Shown here: piece by piece, positions 56,497-64,000 of the stretch
Layout of the letters: the number at the start of each line of letters is the position of its first letter
Numbering within the stretch: position 1 is the stretch's first letter
Assembly: GCF_003797825.1 (NCBI RefSeq)
Contig: NZ_RKME01000002.1
Span: forward strand, 1 to 64,000
DNA from: Gordonia sp. OPL2
GTDB taxonomy: Bacteria; Actinomycetota; Actinomycetes; Mycobacteriales; Mycobacteriaceae
Length of the DNA stretch: 64,000 nucleotides
Reading direction: 5' to 3'
Notes under the pieces: model-generated
Seen by the model: only the letters and a program-made list of their open reading frames with translations
Databases searched by the model: none
Told to the model about the DNA's origin: nothing
Made by a program: the position numbers and the translations under genes

Positions 56497-57627
56497 TCAG
56501 CGATCCTCGTCGGTGTAGCGGATGACACCGCGGATGTTCTTGCCGTCGAGCATGTCCTGGTAGCCCTCGTTGATCTGATCCAGGCGGTACTGACGGGTGA
56601 TCATGTCCTCGATGTTGAGCTTGCCCATCCGGTACATCGAGAGCAGCTGCGGGATGTCGAGCTTCGGGTTGGCGCCACCGAAGATGGTGCCCTGCAGATT
56701 CTTCTGCAGCAGGGTCAGCATCGCGAGGTTCAGGGTGACCTCGTTCTCCATCATGTTGCCCATGCCGGTGAGCACACATGTCCCGGCCTTCGCAGTGATG
56801 CCCATCCAGGTGTCGACGTCTTTGCCATGGACCTCGCCGACCGTGACGATCACCTTGTGGCACATGTGCCCCTGGGTCAGTTCGGCGATGTTCATCGCGG
56901 CCTCCTCCACCGAGGCGAACGCGTGCGTGGCACCGAACTTCATGGCCTGCTCGCGCTTCCACTCCACCGGGTCGATCGCGATGACGTTTCGCGCCCCCGA
57001 GATGACCGCACCCTGCAGCGCAGCCGTGCCGACTCCGCCCACGCCGACGATGGCCACGTCCTCGCCAGGACGCACATCGCCGCTGCGCGTGGACGATCCG
57101 TATCCGGTCGGGATACCGCAGCCGCACAGCGCCGCGACCTCGAACGGGATGTCCTTGTCGATCTTCACCGCCGACGCCTCGTGAACGACCATGTACGGCG
57201 AGAAGGTACCGAGCAGGGTCATCGGGTAGACCGGCTCGCCCGAGGCGGTGTGAATGCGGAAGGTGTTGTCGGACACCGCCTCTCCTTGAAGGAGCATCGC
57301 ACCGAAGTCACACAGGTTGGCGAGCCCGGCCTTACACGACGGACATTTGCCACACGACGGGATGAACGAGAGGACGACGTGGTCGCCGACCTCGAAATCG
57401 GTGACGCCCTCCCCGACCTGCTCGACGACGCCCGCGCCCTCGTGCCCACCGAGGATCGGGAAACCGGCCATGGGGATCCCGCCGGTCATCAGGTGATGGT
57501 CGGAGTGGCACATCCCGGCCGCTTCCATCCTGATCTTGATCTCGCTGCGTTGCGGATCGCCGATCTCGATCTCCTCGATCTCCCACGGCTTGTTGTTCTC
57601 CCGCAGCAGCGCACCCTTGGTCTTCAC
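56497..57627 (-). CDS. NDMA-type zinc alcohol dehydrogenase (AdhB/AdhD-like)
   Basis: A 376-residue zinc-dependent alcohol dehydrogenase. Catalytic zinc residues are in AAGMCHSDHH and GGHEGAGVV; the structural zinc site is CGKCPSCKAGLANLC, and GVGGVGTAA binds NAD. The N-terminus MKTKGALLRENNKPWEI matches the family whose members were first studied with N,N-dimethyl-4-nitrosoaniline as acceptor and may carry bound cofactor and use mycofactocin. Start GTG at 57627 after GGAGG. A KstR-like box lies about 100 bases upstream, hinting at a role in steroid or lipid breakdown. Confidence 0.88.
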   Translation of the reverse strand: MKTKGALLRENNKPWEIEEIEIGDPQRSEIKIRMEAAGMCHSDHHLMTGGIPMAGFPILGGHEGAGVVEQVGEGVTDFEVGDHVVLSFIPSCGKCPSCKAGLANLCDFGAMLLQGEAVSDNTFRIHTASGEPVYPMTLLGTFSPYMVVHEASAVKIDKDIPFEVAALCGCGIPTGYGSSTRSGDVRPGEDVAIVGVGGVGTAALQGAVISGARNVIAIDPVEWKREQAMKFGATHAFASVEEAAMNIAELTQGHMCHKVIVTVGEVHGKDVDTWMGITAKAGTCVLTGMGNMMENEVTLNLAMLTLLQKNLQGTIFGGANPKLDIPQLLSMYRMGKLNIEDMITRQYRLDQINEGYQDMLDGKNIRGVIRYTDEDR

Positions 57628-57727
57628 TTCACATCCTCCACTCGATAGACGCGCGTCACCCGACGGATCGACCCCCCGACAGACGCAAGACAACCTAGAA
57701 GAGACCCTAGTCACTCCGAGGCAGAAA

Positions 57728-57741
57728 TGGAACGTGTTCTA
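57728..57741. promoter_or_regulatory. KstR-like operator
   Basis: TGGAACGTGTTCTA fits TnnAACnnGTTnnA exactly, the motif recognised by the cholesterol-regulon repressor KstR in mycobacteria and rhodococci. It lies 101-114 bases upstream of the alcohol dehydrogenase start, within a 238-base gap. Confidence 0.6.
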
Positions 57742-57865
57742 GTTGTGAATTCTGGGCCCCCAGATCCACCGACGACGACCCGGACGCCGACGAGCCGCAC
57801 CTCACCGATGAGTGGGGTGCGGCTCGCTTCCGCCGGCCGGCCCGGCGCCACGGGCCGATCCGTGA

Positions 57866-59470
57866 CTAGTCCTTCAGACCCGCATCCTTGCTGCCGTAGG
57901 TCGATCGGAGCGACGGTTTGACGACCTTGCCACCGGCATTGCGCGGCAGTTCGTCGACGATGACGAGATCCTTCGGGTGTTTGAACCGCGCGAGGTTGTC
58001 GTTCAGGTACGGCTCGAGTTCGTCGAGAGTCAGATCGTCGACACCCTCAGCGAGGACCACGACCGCCACCGGGACCTCACCCCACTTCTCGTGTGCGCGA
58101 CCGATGATGGCCGCCTCGGAGATCTTGACGTGACCGAAGAGTGCGTTCTCGACCTCGGCGCAGTAGATGTTCTCGCCACCCGAGATGATCATGTCCTTGG
58201 CGCGGTCGACGACGTAGAGGAAGCCCTCCTCGTCCTGCCGCACGAGATCGCCCGAGTGGAACCAGCCGCCGTGGAACGCGTCCGCGGTGCCCTGTGGGTT
58301 CTGCCAGTAGCCCTTCATCATGTTCGGGCCGCGATAGACGATCTCGCCGACCTGCCCGGCGATCACGTCGTTCATCTCCGGATCGACCACGCGCGCGGTC
58401 ACCGCCGGGACCACCTTGCCGATGGAGCCGATCTTGCGCAACGCGTCGGTGCCCTCGAGCACGCAGGTGATCGGCGACATCTCGGTCTGTCCGAACACCG
58501 CGACGTTCAGGGCATCCGGGAAGGTCTCGCCCATGGCTCGCAGCACGGTGTCCGACGCCGGGGCGGCGCCCCAGCTGATCACCCTGAGTTGCAGGTTCCG
58601 CGGCTTCGTCTGCTGCGCGGCACACACGGCCTGCCACTGGGCCGGCACGAGGAAGATCGACGTGGTGCCCTCCTGCTCCAAGGTGTCGAGCATGTCGTTC
58701 GGGTCGAACGCTCCGAGCGGATGGATCACCGAGAGTGCACCCATGTAGAACAGCGGTGCCATGGCCCCCAGGCCGGCGATGTGGAACATGGGCGCGACGC
58801 ATGAACCGATGTCGTCGGGCCGCGTCTGCAGCGCCTGCAGGCAGGTGACCGCCTGCGCCTGCATGTTCGTGTGGGTCAGCATGGCGCCCTTGGGCTTTCC
58901 GGTGGTTCCGGAGGTGTACATGATCAATGCCACGGTCTCTTCGGGCACGTCGATCTCGGGCAGATCCGAGGAGTCCTCGGACACGAGGTCCTCGAACTTC
59001 AGATGCGCCGGGTTGTCGGTGTCGCCCACCACGATGGTCGCGTCGATCGCGCCGGTGGAGGCGCTGACCGCGTCGGCCAGCGGTGCCAGCAGCGCCTCGG
59101 TGACGATGATCTTCGCGCCGCTGTCGGACACCAGGAACGCGATCTCCGCCGGGCTCATGCGCACGTTCACCGGCACCGGGATGGCGCCGATGAGGTTGGC
59201 ACCCAGTACCGCCTCGACATACTCGCTGCGATTGAGCAGGACGAGCAGGATACGGTCGCCGAACTGCACGCCGCGACGACTCAGGGCGGCCGCGAAACCC
59301 CGCGAGCGCTCTTCGAGCTGCGACCACGTGGTGACGTTCCCGAGGAACTTCAGCGCCGGCTTGTCCGGTGTGGTGAACGCGTGTCGGCGGACCTGGTTGT
59401 TCCAGTGATTACGGCGGGACCGAAGCGGCTCCGTGGTGAGGTCGCTGGTCGAGTCGACGGTGGCGGTCAT
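57866..59470 (-). CDS. fadD5: Long-chain acyl-CoA synthetase, FadD5-like
   Basis: AMP-forming fatty acyl-CoA ligase of 534 residues. The ATP loop is YTSGTTGKPKG, the adenylation motif is FGQTEMSP, and the hinge/lysine regions are HSGDLVRQDEEG and GGKVVKPSLR near the C-terminus. Blocks such as VPAQWQAVC and SWGAAPA are strongly like M. tuberculosis FadD5 (Rv0166), which starts the mce1 lipid-import operon. Here no yrbE or mce gene is adjacent in the window, but an Mce-associated protein gene lies 2 kb away. ATG at 59470. Confidence 0.87.
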   Translation of the reverse strand: MTATVDSTSDLTTEPLRSRRNHWNNQVRRHAFTTPDKPALKFLGNVTTWSQLEERSRGFAAALSRRGVQFGDRILLVLLNRSEYVEAVLGANLIGAIPVPVNVRMSPAEIAFLVSDSGAKIIVTEALLAPLADAVSASTGAIDATIVVGDTDNPAHLKFEDLVSEDSSDLPEIDVPEETVALIMYTSGTTGKPKGAMLTHTNMQAQAVTCLQALQTRPDDIGSCVAPMFHIAGLGAMAPLFYMGALSVIHPLGAFDPNDMLDTLEQEGTTSIFLVPAQWQAVCAAQQTKPRNLQLRVISWGAAPASDTVLRAMGETFPDALNVAVFGQTEMSPITCVLEGTDALRKIGSIGKVVPAVTARVVDPEMNDVIAGQVGEIVYRGPNMMKGYWQNPQGTADAFHGGWFHSGDLVRQDEEGFLYVVDRAKDMIISGGENIYCAEVENALFGHVKISEAAIIGRAHEKWGEVPVAVVVLAEGVDDLTLDELEPYLNDNLARFKHPKDLVIVDELPRNAGGKVVKPSLRSTYGSKDAGLKD

Positions 59471-59536
59471 GTCTGATCTCCTCTGTGGGGTGAGAGTTCT
59501 GCGACTGTGCGCCGGCGCGTTCGGCGGGCCACACGG

Positions 59537-59554
59537 TCATGAATCGATTGATGA
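59537..59554. promoter_or_regulatory. 18-base palindrome upstream of fadD5
   Basis: TCATG-AATCGATT-GATGA is symmetric at 16 of 18 positions, with a fully palindromic core AATCGATT. It lies 67-84 bases before the fadD5 start. It could be an operator for the nearby TetR protein; unproven. Confidence 0.4.
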
Positions 59555-59575
59555 AATCGGGTATCGGTGAGCGGG

Positions 59576-60385
59576 TCAGGGTTTGGCGCCGGCGAAGGCA
59601 GCCATCGCCGCCTGGAACTCCGCGGATTGCAGCAGCGTCGTCTGTCCTTCGAGTTCGCGGTCGAGGGCGGCATCGAAGTCACCCATCGTGTGGGCGTCGA
59701 GGGCTTCCTTGGTCAGCCGCAGCGCGCTCGCCGACGTCGCGACCAGCTTGGCCACCGTCGCATCGACAGTGGCGTCCAACGCCTCCCGGTCGGCCACGAT
59801 CTTCGTGATCAGACCGGCATCGTAAGCCTCTGTGGCAGGCAACTTCTCACCGAGCAGCGCCATCGCGTTCGCCCGCGCGCGTCCCACCGCGGCAGCCACC
59901 GACATCGACGCGCCACCGTCCGGCATCAGCCCGATGTTGATGAACGCGAGCAGGAAGTACGACCGCTCGGTCGCGTAGACGAGGTCGGACGCGAACGCCA
60001 GTGATGCGCCGATCCCGACGGCCGGTCCGTCCACGACCGCGATCACAGGTACGGCGACGCCCCGCACGGCCCGGGCCAGATCCGAACCACCGGAGATCAC
60101 CCCGCGCGCCTGCGTCGGGTCGAGCCCGCCACCCGCGTTCTCCCCCGCCGTGGCGGCGATGTCGATGACGTCGGCGCCGGTGCTGAAACTGCCACCGGCG
60201 CCGTCGATCACCACGACACGGACGTCATCTCGGGCCGACCACTCCTCGAGTGCGCCGATGATGACGCCGGTCGCGGCGCCGTTCAACGCATTCATCCGGT
60301 GCGGCCGGTGGATCTCGATCCGTGCCACCCCTCGGTCATCGACACTGACCCGGATCTCGTCGCCACCGGCCACGTTGTCGCTCAC
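59576..60385 (-). CDS. Enoyl-CoA hydratase/isomerase family protein
   Basis: A 269-residue crotonase-fold enzyme of fatty-acid or side-chain beta-oxidation. The oxyanion glycines lie in FSTGADVIDIA and GPAVGIGASLA; the second catalytic glutamate position carries Asp in IGLMPDGGAS, as in PaaG-type isomerases, so hydratase activity is not certain. The GTG at 60385 is preferred because GAGGGGCGA precedes it; GTG 60406 is the alternative. It is upstream of fadD5 in the same direction (105 bases between) and divergent from the TetR gene. Confidence 0.87.
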   Translation of the reverse strand: MSDNVAGGDEIRVSVDDRGVARIEIHRPHRMNALNGAATGVIIGALEEWSARDDVRVVVIDGAGGSFSTGADVIDIAATAGENAGGGLDPTQARGVISGGSDLARAVRGVAVPVIAVVDGPAVGIGASLAFASDLVYATERSYFLLAFINIGLMPDGGASMSVAAAVGRARANAMALLGEKLPATEAYDAGLITKIVADREALDATVDATVAKLVATSASALRLTKEALDAHTMGDFDAALDRELEGQTTLLQSAEFQAAMAAFAGAKP

Positions 60386-60498
60386 TGCCAACTCGCCCCT
60401 CACCACTGTTCGTCCCGACCCGAACCAGGCCGGGTGTCGACCACACTACTACCACAGTGCGACCCAGATCACGAGAATACTCATTAACTTATCGGAGC

Positions 60499-60538
60499 GG
60501 AAGTGGCGATTTTCCTGCATGTTCATCGTGGAAGTGGC
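60499..60538. promoter_or_regulatory. Direct repeat GGAAGTGGC in the divergent promoter
   Basis: Nine-base copies at 60499-60507 and 60530-60538, 31 bases apart (about three helical turns), in the 196-base gap between the enoyl-CoA hydratase and TetR genes. A regulator could bind both on one face of the DNA. Confidence 0.35.
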
Positions 60539-60581
60539 AAATCGTCGTGGTGAACAACGACTCCGGCTAGGCTCGGTGCTC

Positions 60582-61817
60582 ATGCCTGCCCAACCGGCGA
60601 CCACGCCAGCGTCCCCGGCCCGCGCTCGACGACGCCGGCCCCCAGATCGGCGTGACATCATCCTGCGCGCGGCCGCCAAGGCGTTCAGCGACAACGGCTA
60701 TCACGCGGTTCGCCTCGACGACATCGCCGAGGCGGCGGGGATGTCGGCACCGGCGCTGTACCGCCACTTCCCGAACAAGTACGCGCTGTTCGCCCAGACC
60801 GCGCGGATGCTCGCCGACGAGCTCGCCACCGCCGTCGGCGAGGTGCCCGCCGAACCGGACGACCCCGAACTCGAGCTGCGGGGACTTCTCTCGGCGCTCA
60901 CCGGTGCGGCGATCGAGAACCGCCGCACCGGCGGGCTGTACCACTGGGAGGCCGACTACCTGCAGGGCGACGATGCACGCCATGTGCGCGACATCGTCGT
61001 CGGCCAGCATCGACGCATCCGACAAGTCGTGCGGGCGGCCCGACCGGCCCTCGATCACGACTCGGCCGACCTCATCACCGCGGCGATGACGAGCACGGTG
61101 GCCAGCCCGGCGACCCACCGCGCCGCGCTCGGACACCGGCAGATCGACGCTTTGATCTCGGCCGCAGCCATGTCGCTGATCGACACCCCGGTCCCGGCGG
61201 GACATCCCCGAGTCGAGGACTCGCCGACCACCGGCCTGTCCCCCACCTCCAGACGCGAGGTGCTGCTGGCCGAGTCGACGAAACTGTTCGCGGCGCACGG
61301 GTTTCGTGAGGTCACCATCGACGACATCGCCCGCGCCGCCGACCTTCCCGCCTCGGGCGTGTACCGGCACTTCGAGAGCAAGTCCGCGATCCTGCTCGCC
61401 GCCTTCTGGCGCACCTCCGATCGGGTGACGGCGATGATCGCCGATGCGCTGTCGTCGTCGAGCACGCCCGAGGAGGCCCTGGTCGCACTGGTCAATCGGT
61501 ATGTCGGCCTGTCCTGCACGAACAACGACATGCTGTCGGTCTATGTGAAGGAGATCGGCAACCTCGCGCCCGCGCAACGCACCGAACTGCGCAGCCAGCA
61601 GCGCATCAACGTCGAGGAATGGGCTGCGTGGCTCACCCGAGCGCGTGCCGATCTGACATCGGTACAGGCACGGTTCCTCGTCCAGGCGGCGCTCAACGTC
61701 ACGATCGACCTCACCCGGCCCCGGCGTCGCCCGGCCCCCGAGCAGATCTCGGCGCTGGCCCTACGCGTCCTGCTCGGTTCCCGGTACCGGTCAGACGGTG
61801 TCGAAGTCGGACAATAG
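60582..61817 (+). CDS. Double-domain TetR regulator (two HTH modules)
   Basis: A 411-residue protein that holds two complete TetR modules in a row: the first HTH is at about residues 40-70 (DDIAEAAGMSAPALYRHFPN), the second at about 243-275 (DDIARAADLPASGVYRHFES). Each is followed by its own ligand domain. It is divergent from the enoyl-CoA hydratase/fadD5 genes and may control them. The open frame upstream of 60582 is a shadow. The 3' end overlaps the convergent Mce-associated gene by 27 bases. Ligand unknown; an acyl-CoA would suit the neighbours. Confidence 0.85.
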   Translation: MPAQPATTPASPARARRRRPPDRRDIILRAAAKAFSDNGYHAVRLDDIAEAAGMSAPALYRHFPNKYALFAQTARMLADELATAVGEVPAEPDDPELELRGLLSALTGAAIENRRTGGLYHWEADYLQGDDARHVRDIVVGQHRRIRQVVRAARPALDHDSADLITAAMTSTVASPATHRAALGHRQIDALISAAAMSLIDTPVPAGHPRVEDSPTTGLSPTSRREVLLAESTKLFAAHGFREVTIDDIARAADLPASGVYRHFESKSAILLAAFWRTSDRVTAMIADALSSSSTPEEALVALVNRYVGLSCTNNDMLSVYVKEIGNLAPAQRTELRSQQRINVEEWAAWLTRARADLTSVQARFLVQAALNVTIDLTRPRRRPAPEQISALALRVLLGSRYRSDGVEVGQ

Positions 61818-62519
61818 CCAGCGACCATCACGCTTCTCCAGCGTGACCTTCACCCGCGATTGATACGGGATACCGTCGGGCACCTGCGAATTCACCTCGG
61901 GTGAGGTCACTGTCTGATCGAGGGTCACCAGCACGACGGCTTTTGTGTCCGTCATCGTTTGCAGACCGGCATCCTTGGACTCCGCGCGCGACGTGCCACG
62001 CGCGTCCGCGTTACCACGGCGCGCATCCTGCGAGGATGTGATGTAGGTCTTCGCGAAATCGGGGGTGGAGACCTCCCGAATCCTCCGATCGAGATCGCCG
62101 TAGTCGGCAGGATCGTACGTCGCCAGACTCGACGCGTAGGTCCGCGCGAGATCCATGACCTGACTGCGGTCCGCGGCTGACGGACCGGACGCCTCCGCCC
62201 GACGGTCGGCCTGGACCATCCCGTACGCGAAGTACGCGGTCGACGCCGCAAGGATCACCACGAGCGCCCCCAGCACGATGATCGCGTTCCGTGCCTTTGT
62301 GCCGGTAGTGGCCGACGGCACTTTGCCCGGCACGCGATCGCGCGCACTCTGCTTGTCGGACTTGCGTTCCGCTTTCTCCGCCGCCTCGGCGCGCAGGCGT
62401 TCACGGCTGGCACGATTCGCGGCGAGGAACTCCTCGCCGTCGAGTGGGGTCGCGTCCGCCTGCACGACCTCGGCGACATCATTCGCCTCGACCGCGGACG
62501 GTCGCTGGGACTTCGGCAT
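61791..62519 (-). CDS. Mce-associated membrane protein
   Basis: A 242-residue single-pass membrane protein. A charged, Lys/Glu/Ala-rich cytoplasmic N-terminal part (1-85) is followed by one transmembrane helix (about 89-110, NAIIVLGALVVILAASTAYF) and an outside domain that resembles those of Mce-associated (Mas) proteins, which stabilise mammalian-cell-entry lipid importers. I chose ATG 62519 (MPKSQRPSAVEAND). No mce or yrbE gene is in the window. Expression might depend on the divergent promoter shared with the acyl-CoA dehydrogenase. Confidence 0.75.
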   Translation of the reverse strand: MPKSQRPSAVEANDVAEVVQADATPLDGEEFLAANRASRERLRAEAAEKAERKSDKQSARDRVPGKVPSATTGTKARNAIIVLGALVVILAASTAYFAYGMVQADRRAEASGPSAADRSQVMDLARTYASSLATYDPADYGDLDRRIREVSTPDFAKTYITSSQDARRGNADARGTSRAESKDAGLQTMTDTKAVVLVTLDQTVTSPEVNSQVPDGIPYQSRVKVTLEKRDGRWLLSDFDTV

Positions 62520-62569
62520 GCGACCAATGTAGCGATCGGGCCGTGTGGTCCAGCTCACGGAGTGTTCAT

Positions 62570-62585
62570 ATCACATATATGTGAT
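62570..62585. promoter_or_regulatory. Perfect 16-base palindrome ATCACATATATGTGAT
   Basis: Fully symmetric, located between the Mce-associated gene (50 bases before its start) and the acyl-CoA dehydrogenase (70 bases before its start). It has the same TCACA-N4-TGTGA layout as 55557-55572. The GntR protein encoded right after the dehydrogenase is a possible binder. Confidence 0.6.
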
Positions 62586-62654
62586 GTGTTAGCGTGACGA
62601 CAGGCGACGACGCGGCGAAGGCCGCCGCGGCGCGCGCCGGACGGGAGAGCTCCG

Positions 62655-63794
62655 ATGCCGAACCTCACCGACGAACAGGCCGCGTTCGCGGCGGCGATCG
62701 CCGACTTCTGCAAGCGCGAGTCCGGGACGCGGGAACAGCGCGACGCCCTCACCGACGGTGGCGCCGACCTGCACTCACAGGTCTTGTACGCCAAGATGGC
62801 CGAACTCGGCTGGACCGGGATCCTGGTCCCCGAAGAGTACGGCGGCGCCGCCGCCGGCAACGTCGAGATGTGCATCCTGCTGGAAGAGGCCATGCGCGGG
62901 ATGGCGCCGATCGGAGGGATCGGACCGACCTTGATCACCGCGGCCGCCTATCAGAAGTTCGCCGACGAGCAACTCAAGAAGGAGGTGCTCAGGGGAGTGG
63001 CCGCGGGCGACTCCCTGTCGATCTCGATGTCGGAACCGGAAGCCGGTTCTGATGTCGCGAATCTCAGCTGCCGGGCCGAGAAAGTCGACGGCGGCTGGGT
63101 GATCAACGGTCAGAAGACCTGGTGTTCCAACGCGCATTTCGCCCGCTCCATCCTCCTGATCGCACGTACGGAGAAGACCGGCAAGAAGCACGAGGGACTC
63201 ACCCAGTTCCACATCCCGGCCGACACACCAGGGCTCGAGATCAAGGGAATCGACACCCTCGGCGGCCGTGAGGTCAACGACCTGTATTTCACGAACTGCG
63301 AGATCCCGGATTCGGCCGTGGTCGGCGAGGTCGGCAACGGCTGGGATCAGTTGATGTCCGGACTCAACACCGAGCGCCTGATCCTCGCCGCGATGCAACT
63401 CGGCGTGGCCGAGCGGTCCTTCGCCGACACGCTGTCGTTCATCACCGAACGCAAGCAGTTCGGCCGGCCGATCGGCAGCTTCCAGGCGCTGCGGCACCGA
63501 ATGGCCGACCTCGCGACCGAGATCGAGTGCACCAAGCTCCTCGTCTACTCGGTGGCCCAGCAAGCCGACGACGACCCGACCCGACTGTTGCCGCGCGAAG
63601 CGTCGATGGCCAAGCTCAAGGCCACCGAGACGTCGAAGCGGATGACGATCGACGCGATGCAGATGATGGGCGGTTACGGATATGCAACCGAGTTCGACGC
63701 CGAGCGTTTGATGCGTGGCGCGATCATCTCGACCGTCTACGGTGGCACAAATGAGATCCAGCGCGACATCATCGGCAAGACCTTCGGGCTCTGA
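62655..63794 (+). CDS. Acyl-CoA dehydrogenase (FadE type)
   Basis: A 379-residue FAD-dependent enzyme that introduces the alpha-beta double bond in acyl-CoA. The FAD/substrate signature MSEPEAGSD is present, and the catalytic base is Glu367 in VYGGTNEIQRD. The motif MMGGYGYATEF is also typical. Length is normal. ATG at 62655 after GGGAGAG. It is followed seven bases later by the GntR gene, suggesting one transcript. Chain-length or steroid specificity cannot be read from sequence by eye. Confidence 0.93.
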   Translation: MPNLTDEQAAFAAAIADFCKRESGTREQRDALTDGGADLHSQVLYAKMAELGWTGILVPEEYGGAAAGNVEMCILLEEAMRGMAPIGGIGPTLITAAAYQKFADEQLKKEVLRGVAAGDSLSISMSEPEAGSDVANLSCRAEKVDGGWVINGQKTWCSNAHFARSILLIARTEKTGKKHEGLTQFHIPADTPGLEIKGIDTLGGREVNDLYFTNCEIPDSAVVGEVGNGWDQLMSGLNTERLILAAMQLGVAERSFADTLSFITERKQFGRPIGSFQALRHRMADLATEIECTKLLVYSVAQQADDDPTRLLPREASMAKLKATETSKRMTIDAMQMMGGYGYATEFDAERLMRGAIISTVYGGTNEIQRDIIGKTFGL

Positions 63795-63801
63795 GCGCGC
63801 G

Positions 63802-64000
63802 GTGCGCCCGGCGTCGGGGCAGCGACTCCGGCGCCGACCGCAGCTGTCCGAAGAGGTCGCGGCCCACCTGCGTGAGCAGATCATGACCGCCGCGATCCGC
63901 CCCGGTGAGTATGTGCGGATGGACGAGACGGCAGAACGCCTCGGGGTCAGCGTCACACCGGTCCGCGAGGCGTTGCTGACCCTGCGCGGTGAGGGCATGG
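63802..64000 (+). CDS. GntR family regulator (3' end outside window)
   Basis: Only the first 66 codons are present. They encode a GntR winged helix: LSEEVAAHLREQIMTAAIRP, then GEYVRMDETAERLGVSVT and PVREALLTLRGEGM. This arrangement fits FadR/VanR-type regulators. Start GTG at 63802. It is seven bases after the acyl-CoA dehydrogenase stop. FadR-type regulators commonly sit beside fadD5/mce gene sets (for example Mce1R in M. tuberculosis), so it may govern the lipid genes here. Confidence 0.82.
   Translation, partial: MRPASGQRLRRRPQLSEEVAAHLREQIMTAAIRPGEYVRMDETAERLGVSVTPVREALLTLRGEGM

Overview
The window is high-GC DNA from a mycolic-acid actinobacterium (order Mycobacteriales), most like Gordonia or a close relative. 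I infer this from protein similarity and from gene order recalled from Mycobacterium tuberculosis; no database search was run. The backbone follows the M. tuberculosis stretch from Rv2218 (lipA) to Rv2247 (accD6). In order it carries lipA, a DUF4191 protein, an RDD membrane protein, glnA1, glnE, glnA2, a CaeA/Hip1-like lipoprotein hydrolase, panB, a CYTH-CHAD protein, the phosphatase/zinc-ribbon/Nif3/cobC group, ptkA-ptpA, SURF1, cobD, ahpE, DUF3052, aceE, a MabR-like regulator and fabD-acpM-kasA-accD6.

Layout. 1-1.85 kb: lipA (5' end outside the window) and DUF4191. 1.86-8.76 kb: an inserted catabolic island on the minus strand (GlnA4-like gamma-glutamyl ligase, PuuD-like hydrolase, aldehyde dehydrogenase, SDR, FadR-type regulator) with a divergent ethanolamine-type permease; four of its genes keep the order of Rv2860c-Rv2857c. 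8.8-20.9 kb: nitrogen core (glnA1 behind a two-box GlnR site, glnE, glnA2), interrupted by an MFS/TetR efflux pair and by an EEP phosphatase and a heme oxygenase that overlap the end of glnE. 21-27.6 kb: CaeA-like hydrolase, panB, prolyl aminopeptidase, CYTH-CHAD and an RNB ribonuclease. 27.7-28.1 kb: RNase P RNA. 28.1-36.3 kb: a histidine phosphatase lacking the RNase HI half of its M. tuberculosis counterpart, then the Rv2229c-Rv2236c block, with a decayed zinc metallopeptidase in the middle.

36.4-44.2 kb is an accessory block: a spermidine-synthase-like methyltransferase, a mycothiol/DinB-type protein, a secreted GH1 glycosidase, a secreted esterase, an aldo-keto reductase, a WYL regulator, a glutamine methyltransferase, a cold-shock protein and a 44-residue ORF, closed by tRNA-Val(UAC). 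44.4-54.9 kb is core metabolism: 1-Cys peroxiredoxin, DUF3052, a lipoprotein, pyruvate dehydrogenase E1 and the FAS-II/mycolate operon. The operon follows an AT-rich promoter, next to the gene for its presumed regulator, and has one beta-ketoacyl synthase (no kasB). 55-64 kb is lipid catabolism: DUF3145, a serine hydrolase, an NDMA-type alcohol dehydrogenase with a KstR-like box, a FadD5-like acyl-CoA synthetase, an enoyl-CoA hydratase, a double-domain TetR regulator, an Mce-associated membrane protein, an acyl-CoA dehydrogenase and the start of a GntR regulator cut by the window edge.

Two themes stand out. One is nitrogen: GlnR-controlled glutamine synthetase, its adenylyltransferase, and a GlnA4 island probably built to use ethanolamine or a similar amine through gamma-glutamyl intermediates. 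The other is lipid: the mycolate operon and a steroid/fatty-acid breakdown set with Mce-linked members. I saw no insertion sequence, prophage or CRISPR array. The clearest gene decay is the metallopeptidase at 33.2-34.2 kb.
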